A stretch of DNA of 17,148 nt. Source: Waddliaceae bacterium. GTDB taxonomy: Bacteria; Chlamydiota; Chlamydiia; Chlamydiales; SLFE01. The notes under the pieces were generated by a model that saw nothing but the letters and a program-made list of their open reading frames with translations, ran no database searches and was not told the DNA's origin. The DNA is taken from NCBI GenBank assembly GCA_007124415.1, contig SLFE01000140.1, forward strand, positions 1 through 17,148. Direction: 5' to 3'. Shown here one piece after another: positions 1 to 5,748 of this stretch. The first letter of the stretch is position 1, and each line of letters begins with the position of its first letter. Both the position numbers and the translations under genes were made by a program.

Positions 1-109
1 CTGACAGATTTTTATAAGGCCCATCTATGAACCGACACTCCTTGCCCAGCTCTAAAGAGCTGCGCTACGTCGCATCAATTCATATCTAGACCTTCTAAAA
101 AACTGTCAG
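1..109. mobile_element. MITE-like element with 19-bp imperfect terminal inverted repeats
   Basis: The first 19 bases (CTGACAGATTTTTATAAGG) match the reverse complement of bases 91-109 (CTGACAGTTTTTTAGAAGG) at 17 of 19 positions. The interior has no open frame of useful length but contains a second palindrome at 44-65, CAGCTCT-AA-AGAGCTG with two further outer pairs after one mismatch. Short length, terminal inverted repeats and no coding capacity are typical of a miniature inverted-repeat transposable element or a fossil IS end. The window begins at the exact outer edge of the left repeat, which fits an assembly contig ending in a repeat. No target-site duplication can be tested because the left flank is absent. 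The right terminal repeat overlaps the stop codon of the minus-strand gene next to it. Confidence 0.6.
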
Positions 110-735
110 ACGAGATTAGGGTCACAATCAGGGGTTAAAAGCTCATTCATATCCATTTTGTTCCTTCTAAAGGGATAAAATGGAAAATCCATCAGCAGAA
201 TCCCGGGAAAACTCTCTCTCGTCTCCTGACTTACCTTCCAGTGGCCCATCAGCACTCCATGATAAGAGGAAATATCGGCAACATCTTTAACCGAACGCCT
301 CGCCGCAGCTTCAAACACCTTGTCATTTTTTAGATGATATATATTTAATGCAGGAATAAACCCGTTTTTTTGAAAACATTTCTTTTTTTCAGGACTAACG
401 AAACTAGAATTTAGATACCAAACAGGCTTGTTGTAGGCAGATAGCTTGTCTGAAAATTTTTGGGTTATCGAGTCCTCATTTCCGCAGGCATAACGATGTC
501 CCTTGTATCCGGACGCCAACCCCTGCTGGATTTCGCAAATCTGCACCCCCCTTTCTTCACTGTATTTTAAATCAACGACGACATAACTGATATTGGCAGG
601 AGTTCCTTCGGGTATAGTCAGATTGTCTGAACAAAGGCAATCGGTAAGAAAAATGAATAATAGGCAAACAAGGGCAAGAAAGCTCGAAAAGCGTTTTTCA
701 ATCATGCGGTTGACTAACATATTTCTACAAGCCAT
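106..735 (-). CDS. Exported hypothetical protein, 3' end formed by the inverted-repeat element (possibly truncated)
   Basis: A 209-codon frame. The first ATG has a plausible Shine-Dalgarno (AGGATAGG) about 8 bases upstream. The later Met codons 6 and 11 lack one. Residues 11-35 look like a signal peptide: Lys/Arg, then a hydrophobic run ending near SFLALVCLLFIFLTDCLCS. A lipobox reading is weak because Asp precedes the first Cys. The mature part has no motif I can assign. The stretch YVVVDLKYSEERGVQICEIQ vaguely recalls N-terminal regions of bacterial ATP-grasp-like proteins, but that is only an impression. The TGA stop lies inside the right terminal repeat of the 1-109 element, so the natural C-terminus may have been cut off and replaced. 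The gene follows the aldo/keto reductase gene by 59 bp on the same strand and could be its distal operon partner. Existence of the gene is likely; function is unknown. Confidence 0.6.
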   Translation of the reverse strand: MACRNMLVNRMIEKRFSSFLALVCLLFIFLTDCLCSDNLTIPEGTPANISYVVVDLKYSEERGVQICEIQQGLASGYKGHRYACGNEDSITQKFSDKLSAYNKPVWYLNSSFVSPEKKKCFQKNGFIPALNIYHLKNDKVFEAAARRSVKDVADISSYHGVLMGHWKVSQETRESFPGILLMDFPFYPFRRNKMDMNELLTPDCDPNLV

Positions 736-794
736 AAAAATTACCTATCCTACCTGATTTTAAAATTCAACCCTGCAACCGTCAATAAATTTAT

Positions 795-1775
795 TTAAGA
801 TGGCGGGGCCATAAATTCGGGGCCGACGGGCTGCTTGATCGTCTCAAAGATGATGTGGTCGATTTCTGCGAAGTCGTCCTCTTTCAGCTTCCAGCCCCAT
901 ACCGAATCGACATCATCAATCTGCTTCGGCTTTCTGGCTCCCCAAAGGGCTATGTTGACTCTCTTGTCAAGCATCCAGCGAACGGCTACGGCAATCAGAG
1001 GGCGCCCATGCTTTTTTTCCGCCCATTCTTCGAGGCGGCAGGCGGCCTCAAGGTATTCGGAAAACCGGGGCTCCTGAAATTTAGGATCTTTTTGGCGCAA
1101 GTCATCCCCTTCAAACGACCTATCCTTGGACATCTTGCCCGACAAGAGCCCTCGGCAAAGAGCTCCGTAGCCCAGTACGGCAATGCGGTTTTTCAAGCAG
1201 TAGAAAAGAGCCGACTCTTCGATTTCCCTTTCAAAAAGATTATATGGGGGCTGGCATGAATGAAGCGGAGAGATTTGACGGAAAATATCCATTTCTTCGG
1301 GAGAAAAGTTGCTCACGCCGACAGCGCGGATTTTCCCTTGATCCAAAAGGCCTTTCATAAACTCGGCAGCTTCCTCAATTGGCGTATTTGGATCAGGCCA
1401 ATGAATTTGGTAAAGGTCTATCGCCTCGACATCAAGCCTTTTTAGCGAATCCTCAATCTCTTGCTGCAGGCGATTTTTACTGCAATCTCTGAAGGGCTTT
1501 TGATTTTCCCAATTTATGCCCGCTTTTGTCGCAATAATCACATTGTCGCGGCTGCCGAATTCCTTAAGAGCTTTTCCCACAAGCTTTTCAGCATGCCCGA
1601 ATCCATAAACCGGGGCGGTATCGATGACGTTAATCCCCTTTTCCAGAGCGCGCAAAATTGTCTTGATAGAGTCTTTATCGTCGCTTCCTCCCCACAGCCA
1701 GCCGCCTATCGACCAGGTCCCCAGGGCAACGCGAGACGCCTTTTGTTCAATATTAGGGATTTGCGTAAATTCCAT
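795..1775 (-). CDS. Aldo/keto reductase (YajO/Tas-like)
   Basis: A 326-residue NAD(P)H-dependent oxidoreductase of the AKR superfamily, a cytosolic (beta/alpha)8 barrel that reduces aldehydes or ketones; the physiological substrate cannot be deduced. The catalytic tetrad is visible: Asp52 and Tyr57 in GINVIDTAPVYGFGHAE, Lys84 in IIATKAG, and His125 in DLYQIHWPD. The signature GVSNFSPEEM at about 153-162 and the C-terminal cofactor-binding region around WGARKPKQIDD (278-288) are also present. The length is normal for the family. The ATG is preceded by a strong AGGGAGGA. It is the third gene of a compact minus-strand operon, 12 bp after the SET-domain gene, with a normal stop TAA well away from the repeat elements. 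The family assignment is secure and the subfamily is not. Confidence 0.92.
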   Translation of the reverse strand: MEFTQIPNIEQKASRVALGTWSIGGWLWGGSDDKDSIKTILRALEKGINVIDTAPVYGFGHAEKLVGKALKEFGSRDNVIIATKAGINWENQKPFRDCSKNRLQQEIEDSLKRLDVEAIDLYQIHWPDPNTPIEEAAEFMKGLLDQGKIRAVGVSNFSPEEMDIFRQISPLHSCQPPYNLFEREIEESALFYCLKNRIAVLGYGALCRGLLSGKMSKDRSFEGDDLRQKDPKFQEPRFSEYLEAACRLEEWAEKKHGRPLIAVAVRWMLDKRVNIALWGARKPKQIDDVDSVWGWKLKEDDFAEIDHIIFETIKQPVGPEFMAPPS

Positions 1776-1787
1776 AAAAAATCCTCC

Positions 1788-2294
1788 CTAATTGAGGTTG
1801 TGGATTTTTTCGAGCAGGTAGCTCGAGAAGCGGTTGCCGTACCTTTGCTGCAAATCGGTTATCTTCCAATCTTCTCCGGTAATAGTTTTGCGGCAATTGT
1901 CTTCTCCGCAACGGCATTCGAAAGAAGGTCCGCCGCTAAAGAGCATCGCATAATCGAGGCAAAGTTCTTCACCGGCCTCTATATCGCGCAGGGCGACAAC
2001 AATAATATTTCCCGACAATCCCATATTGGGATTGCAGGAATGATTAATGTAGCACATGGATTCGTTGAACTCGTCCTCGGACAAAGGAGCAATAAAAAAT
2101 TCGTCGGAAATTTGATGCTGGGACGCCTTTATCTCGGCAGAGTACTCTTGCAGCTGTTGTTTGTTGATGATACGGCCCGACTTGATCGCGATGATCTCGC
2201 CCTTGCCAATCGCTTCTTTGGCAAAACGGCCCTTTCCTATGATAGCGCTGTCTTTAAATTCTGTTTTAGGGCTCCGATAAGATCCCAGTGTCAT
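1788..2294 (-). CDS. Small SET-domain protein (candidate protein-lysine methyltransferase)
   Basis: A 168-residue protein made almost entirely of a SET domain with a post-SET motif. The SAM-binding GKGRFAKEAIGKGE lies at residues 20-33, the pseudoknot motif NHSCNPN at 84-90, GEELCLDY with the conserved Asp-Tyr at 108-115, and a post-SET zinc triad Cys127-X-Cys129-X4-Cys134. SET enzymes transfer a methyl group from S-adenosylmethionine to lysine side chains. The target here is unknown and could be a self protein or, by analogy with the chlamydial effector NUE, a host histone. No signal peptide or transmembrane segment is seen. A good AAGGAG lies 5 bases before the ATG and overlaps the stop codon of the carbonic anhydrase gene 9 bp upstream, which points to translational coupling. 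Confidence 0.88.
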   Translation of the reverse strand: MTLGSYRSPKTEFKDSAIIGKGRFAKEAIGKGEIIAIKSGRIINKQQLQEYSAEIKASQHQISDEFFIAPLSEDEFNESMCYINHSCNPNMGLSGNIIVVALRDIEAGEELCLDYAMLFSGGPSFECRCGEDNCRKTITGEDWKITDLQQRYGNRFSSYLLEKIHNLN

Positions 2295-2303
2295 GTTTGC
2301 TCC

Positions 2304-2921
2304 TTAAGGAAGTAGTTCAACTTTTCCCGAAAGGATTTCGTAAAATCCACCGGCTATTGTTACATTATTGTTTTTCAAACGTTCTTTCAGATTGCTCGCA
2401 ACATAGCGGACATTGGCTTTTGTCGCTTTAGCCAGGTCTGTTTGATCGCCGATTCCCTTCGCGACCTGTTCGACGATAATGGGAACATTGAGAGCGCTTT
2501 TGTCAAGAACGGCCTGAACAGCTCCGCAAGCTTCATGCCCCAAGACAAGTATTGTATCGACGTCTAAAACTTCCACGGCGAACTTAACGCTTTCCCACTG
2601 AGTCTCGGATAAAATATTTCCGGCCACTCTGATGACAAAAAGATCTCCGATGCCCTGGTCAAAGATAATTTCCGGGGCTACCCGCGAATCCGAACAGGCC
2701 AGTATTATCGCAAACGGCTTTTGCCTCTCGACAGTAGCCAACCGGTCGACATGATACCCTTCTAAGGATTTGGATGCGCTTTTAATAAATCTTTTGTTGC
2801 CATCCATCAGTCTTTGTAATGATTTATTCTCCGGGCGGGGCTGCATCTCATCTGCGGATAGGCTGCCTAGGATGAGCAAACCGGCGCAGAAAATGAAAAC
2901 TCTGTTTTTTAAGAAAAACAT
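2304..2921 (-). CDS. Exported beta-class carbonic anhydrase
   Basis: A 205-residue zinc enzyme that interconverts CO2 and bicarbonate. The beta-class zinc ligands are all present: Cys76 in ILACSDSR, with the Asp78/Arg80 dyad, and His129 and Cys132 in VLGHEACGAV. GDLFVIRVAGN at 92-102 and the C-terminal GGFYEILSGKVEL are family signatures. Residues 1-23 form a signal peptide (charged start, FIFCAGLLILG, cleavage probably after LSA), so the mature enzyme is probably periplasmic. The ATG has AAGGAG 7 bases upstream within an A-rich leader. It is the first gene of the carbonic anhydrase-SET-aldo/keto reductase operon and lies 185 bp downstream of htpX, with two copies of a repeat in between. Family assignment is firm; periplasmic location is inferred. 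Confidence 0.93.
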   Translation of the reverse strand: MFFLKNRVFIFCAGLLILGSLSADEMQPRPENKSLQRLMDGNKRFIKSASKSLEGYHVDRLATVERQKPFAIILACSDSRVAPEIIFDQGIGDLFVIRVAGNILSETQWESVKFAVEVLDVDTILVLGHEACGAVQAVLDKSALNVPIIVEQVAKGIGDQTDLAKATKANVRYVASNLKERLKNNNVTIAGGFYEILSGKVELLP

Positions 2922-2947
2922 CGCGAAACTCCTTTTTTTTCATCAAT

Positions 2948-2969
2948 ATCCTTTAAGGTACAAAAGGAT
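2948..2969 (-). promoter_or_regulatory. Inverted repeat in the leader of the carbonic anhydrase operon
   Basis: On the minus strand ATCCTTT (2969-2963) and AAAGGAT (2954-2948) flank an 8-base loop, forming a 7-bp stem 27 bases upstream of the carbonic anhydrase start. The same TCCTTT segment could alternatively pair with the Shine-Dalgarno AAAGGA at 2935-2930. The stem could be a small RNA hairpin or an operator. No convincing -35/-10 pair was found around it. The short stem makes chance occurrence possible. Confidence 0.25.
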
Positions 2970-3015
2970 TTTATTACCAACAAGAAAAAAACCTTCTCTC
3001 CTTTTAGTCCCGACG

Positions 3016-3045
3016 ATGCAGAATGCAGTAATGCAGGGCCCGGCC
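3016..3045 (-). repeat. Diverged copy of the stop-codon repeat, with an expanded CTGCAT unit
   Basis: Read on the minus strand this copy has GGCCGGGCCCTGCATT followed by extra CTGCAT units (CTGCATTA, CTGCATT, CTGCATC), three in all against two in the full copies. It lacks the TAACTTTT tail and the TAG at its left edge, where TATGG replaces TAGGG. It lies 33 bp from the copy at 3078-3109 in the same orientation, so the htpX-to-carbonic anhydrase gap holds a degenerate tandem pair. Confidence 0.7.
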
Positions 3046-3077
3046 ATAATTAAGTAATTGGAATTCTGACGGTTGGA

Positions 3078-3109
3078 AAAAGTTATGCAGAATGCAGGGC
3101 CCGGCCCTA
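3078..3109 (-). repeat. 32-bp stop-codon repeat at the 3' end of htpX (copy 2)
   Basis: On the minus strand this block begins with the TAG stop of htpX and continues GGCCGGGCCCTGCATTCTGC and then ATAACTTTT. It is identical over 32 bp to the block at 6919-6950 on the plus strand. It contains AGGGC-CGG-GCCCT (5-bp stem, 3-base loop), then TGCA-TTC-TGCA, then a run of five T, so it could act as a weak intrinsic terminator after htpX. Confidence 0.85.
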
Positions 3110-4969
3110 ATCGGGCAGAATCAGCGGAACGGGACAGCCCAATGAGTCGCCGAAAGCGCGGAAGAGCTCGGCCTCGTACAAGTTGATTTTTTTGTTGTAC
3201 TTCATGCAAGCGATGCAGCCTTCGAGAAGTTTTTGTTTATCTTTAGGCCTTAGCATCACTAAGGTTTCAATGGCTTTATCCAGTTCTTTAAATGATATCT
3301 TCGATTTTTTCAGTTTTTTAAGAGGCCTGACGCCAATCTTTCTTAGTCCGGCGTTCAATGCCGCAAGGTGCGAATCAGTGTCTTTATGGCCGACATAAGC
3401 CAGAGTTTGCAAGAGCGTAAAGCATTCCCTGAGATGGTCCGACACTTTTTCCTGCCCCATCTCTTTTCTAGGGCTTCTGAACCGCCCGTCTAGATTCTGA
3501 ATTAATATTTTCTCGAGAATCCACTCGAAAAGATCGATTTTATTGTCGGCGGCTATGAGACTTTTGACATTCTCGCGAAAAACCTCGTACTGGCTCTTTC
3601 TAAGCATTTTCAACGAACGCCTCGCCATGTCTATCAAAGGAATCCTCGCTTTCATCTCGACTTGGTCAAAATAGGGAATCAGCCGTTTCAGTTCCCTGTA
3701 TGCTCCGAGGTAGGCCTCCTCGCCGAGCTTGTTCAATTGAATCTCCCTGATTTCTGGATCTTTGGAAAGAAGCAGCCCGTAAACGACGGCCCTTGCCCCA
3801 TACGGGTCGTGAACTGCGCTTTTGATGGGAAGGGGCAGAGCCGCAATCAATGATTTTGCCAGCTTGATCTGCTCGACATTAGGCTTTCCTGTCGATTCAA
3901 CAAACGAGAGGCCGGAATCCACTTTTTTTCCAGCGACGCCCGGCTTAGACGAGGATTTCTTTGCCTCCGCTTCTTTTAAATCGAATATCCGCTCGATCCT
4001 TTCTTCAATGGGAGGATGAGTGGCAAACAATCCGGCCATTCCGGACAGCACCCCGCTCGAGAAAAACATATGGCTGATTTCCGAGGCATGAGCATTGACC
4101 ACTTTGGATTGAAAATCAGAATCGCGGATTTTTTTCAGAGCATTGCCGATACCGTCGGGATTTCTGGTAAACTGCACAGCCGAAGCGTCGGCTAAAAATT
4201 CTCTTTGGCGGCTGACGGCTGCTTTAATCAAGTGGCCGAAAAAAGTCCCGACAAAACCGATAGTCATCAGCCCGAATCCAACCGCCATAAGCAAAGCGCC
4301 GGTATTCCCCCTTTGGCGCGAGGCGACCCTGGAGAACATAGCGGACCTTAAAATATAGTAGCCGACAAGCCCGAGAACCAGAATGCCGAATAAAAGGCCG
4401 ATGAGGCGGATGTTGATGCGCATGTCCCCGTTTATAATATGGCTGAACTCATGCGCGATAACCCCCTGCAGTTCGTCACGGTTCAGATTTTCCACTAATC
4501 CTTTTGTGACCCCAATCACAGCGCCGGATGGGGTAAACCCTGCCGCAAAGGCGTTCATTCCTTTTTCTTTTTCCAGCAGGTAAACTTCCGGGGTGGGAGT
4601 GCCCGAAGCTATGGCTATTTCCTCGACAACATTGAGAATTTTCTGCTCATTGGGATCCGATGTTCCTTGGTCGATCAAACGCCCCCCAACGGACTCGGCG
4701 ACATACGCTCCGCCCCCTTTTTGCAGCTGCATGATTTTGTAGAGGCTCGCCAAACCGACTAACAACAGAGTGAAGAAGGCAACCAAAACGAAAAGGCCCG
4801 GATCCCACAGGTCCTCGGTGTGGAATGTGTACCCTTTGACAGCAGAAGCGTTCACCCAGGCAATCAGGACATAGGAGAAAAGTATAATTCCCACGACGGC
4901 GCCGCAGAATAAAATAATAAGCCAAGCCGTATTCCTCCTCGCCTTGTCCTGATGTTGAAAAAAATCCAT
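3107..4969 (-). CDS. htpX: M48-family membrane metalloprotease (HtpX-like) with long C-terminal helical extension
   Basis: A 620-residue inner-membrane zinc protease. Residues 14-38 and 57-80 are transmembrane segments. The zinc site HEFSH is at 173-177, with the third ligand Glu257 in SRQREFLADASAVQFTR. Two more membrane segments lie between them at about 187-208 and 225-246, the usual HtpX topology with the active site facing the cytoplasm. HtpX proteins degrade misfolded membrane proteins. E. coli HtpX is about 290 residues, so roughly 290 residues after about 330 are an extension. This part is helical and holds two segments (AADNKIDLFEWILEKIL at 473-489 and YNKKINLYEAELFRAFGDSLGCPVP at 591-615) that resemble TerB-like domains; that is inference. 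The ATG overlaps the lemA stop as TAATG, and LemA/M48 pairs are common in bacteria. The TAG stop is part of a dispersed repeat. Confidence 0.9.
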   Translation of the reverse strand: MDFFQHQDKARRNTAWLIILFCGAVVGIILFSYVLIAWVNASAVKGYTFHTEDLWDPGLFVLVAFFTLLLVGLASLYKIMQLQKGGGAYVAESVGGRLIDQGTSDPNEQKILNVVEEIAIASGTPTPEVYLLEKEKGMNAFAAGFTPSGAVIGVTKGLVENLNRDELQGVIAHEFSHIINGDMRINIRLIGLLFGILVLGLVGYYILRSAMFSRVASRQRGNTGALLMAVGFGLMTIGFVGTFFGHLIKAAVSRQREFLADASAVQFTRNPDGIGNALKKIRDSDFQSKVVNAHASEISHMFFSSGVLSGMAGLFATHPPIEERIERIFDLKEAEAKKSSSKPGVAGKKVDSGLSFVESTGKPNVEQIKLAKSLIAALPLPIKSAVHDPYGARAVVYGLLLSKDPEIREIQLNKLGEEAYLGAYRELKRLIPYFDQVEMKARIPLIDMARRSLKMLRKSQYEVFRENVKSLIAADNKIDLFEWILEKILIQNLDGRFRSPRKEMGQEKVSDHLRECFTLLQTLAYVGHKDTDSHLAALNAGLRKIGVRPLKKLKKSKISFKELDKAIETLVMLRPKDKQKLLEGCIACMKYNKKINLYEAELFRAFGDSLGCPVPLILPD

Positions 4970-5562
4970 TAGAACTCTACTTTGACCGGTTCGGCGATTT
5001 CCGCGGATTTAAACTCAAGCAGCCCGGCATCCTGATCAAAGCCGAAAAGAGGCGCGATAACAACCGCCGGAAACGACTGCCTGTATATATTGAACGCCAT
5101 CACAGCGTCATTGTAGGCCTGCCTTGCAAAGGCAACTTTGTTTTCCGTTGAAGTGAGCTCTTCGCTCAGCTGCATCATATTCTGATTGGCCTTCAAATCG
5201 GGGTAGGATTCGGAAAGGGCGAAAAGCCGTCCCAAAGCGCCGGACAACATCCCCTCGGCCCCCGACAACTTTTTCATTTTATCCGCGTCTCCCGGATTTC
5301 CCGAAGCGTCCTTGAGCCCTTGCATGGCCTCGCCGCGCGCCTTAACAACCGCCTCTAATGTCTCTCTTTCGTGCTTGATATATCCTTTAGCCGTCTCAAC
5401 CAAGTTGGGAATAAGGTCGTGCCTGCGCTTGAGCTGAACCTCGATCTGGGCAAAAGCGTTTTTGTATCGATTTTTCAGTTTGACGAGCATGTTGTATATG
5501 CCGATCAACAGAAATGCGGCGATCAATACCGCAACAACTAAAACGATCAGGAAAATCCACAT
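4969..5562 (-). CDS. lemA: LemA family membrane protein
   Basis: A 197-residue protein with one N-terminal transmembrane helix (residues about 2-23) followed by the helical LemA domain. Family signatures are visible: YNMLVKLKNRYKNAFAQIEVQLKRRHDLIPNLV, YIKHERETLEAVVKAR, a central SESYPDLKANQNMMQLSEEL and the end AYNDAVMAFNIYRQSFPAVVIAPLFGF. The biochemical role of LemA is not established; it is frequently encoded with M48 proteases, as here. An upstream GTG at 5568 would add two residues, but I prefer the ATG at 5562. It has GAGG at suitable spacing, and a GTG start would leave almost no leader after the predicted promoter. First gene of the lemA-htpX operon, overlapping htpX by one base. Confidence 0.92.
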   Translation of the reverse strand: MWIFLIVLVVAVLIAAFLLIGIYNMLVKLKNRYKNAFAQIEVQLKRRHDLIPNLVETAKGYIKHERETLEAVVKARGEAMQGLKDASGNPGDADKMKKLSGAEGMLSGALGRLFALSESYPDLKANQNMMQLSEELTSTENKVAFARQAYNDAVMAFNIYRQSFPAVVIAPLFGFDQDAGLLEFKSAEIAEPVKVEF

Positions 5563-5582
5563 AAGCACCTCACTCTATCGTC

Positions 5583-5612
5583 ATCCTACCCCTTCCCGCT
5601 ATAGGGTGTCAA
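5583..5612 (-). promoter_or_regulatory. Sigma70-like promoter of lemA-htpX
   Basis: On the minus strand a perfect -35 TTGACA (5612-5607) is followed after 18 bases by TAGGAT (5588-5583), which matches TATAAT at 4 of 6 positions. Transcription would start near 5576, about 14 bases before the lemA ATG. It faces away from brnQ in a 186-bp divergent intergenic region. Confidence 0.6.
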
Positions 5613-5664
5613 GCAAACTTAACTCCTTTACTTTTAGTGTGAAAATAAAACTGTTTACTATTTT

Positions 5665-5693
5665 TTCAAAGGAACATTTTGATAATGTATAAT
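5665..5693 (+). promoter_or_regulatory. Sigma70-like promoter of brnQ
   Basis: A perfect -10 TATAAT (5688-5693) lies 17 bases after TTCAAA (5665-5670), a 4-of-6 match to TTGACA, within AT-rich DNA. Transcription would begin near 5700 and give a leader of about 50 bases before the brnQ start. Confidence 0.55.
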
Positions 5694-5724
5694 TTTAAAT
5701 ATTACAATGTCTAATATTTTAATT

Positions 5725-5744
5725 CCTGATTAGTTACAATCAGG
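5725..5744 (+). promoter_or_regulatory. Inverted repeat overlapping the brnQ ribosome binding site
   Basis: CCTGATT (5725-5731) and AATCAGG (5738-5744) form a 7-bp perfect stem with a 6-base loop. The right arm contains most of the only Shine-Dalgarno candidate (AGGG at 5742-5745), 3 bases before the ATG. In the mRNA it could mask the ribosome binding site; as DNA it could be an operator. Confidence 0.4.
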
Positions 5745-5748
5745 GTTA

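Noticed and set aside
1461..2315. Open frame of 284 codons on the plus strand
   Set aside because: It lies opposite the aldo/keto reductase and SET-domain genes, both of which have clear motifs. The product has no recognisable domain and no ribosome binding site.
2943..3209. 88-codon minus-strand frame crossing the htpX end and the two repeats
   Set aside because: It overlaps the htpX coding end in another frame and consists largely of repeat sequence. No ribosome binding site or domain is seen.
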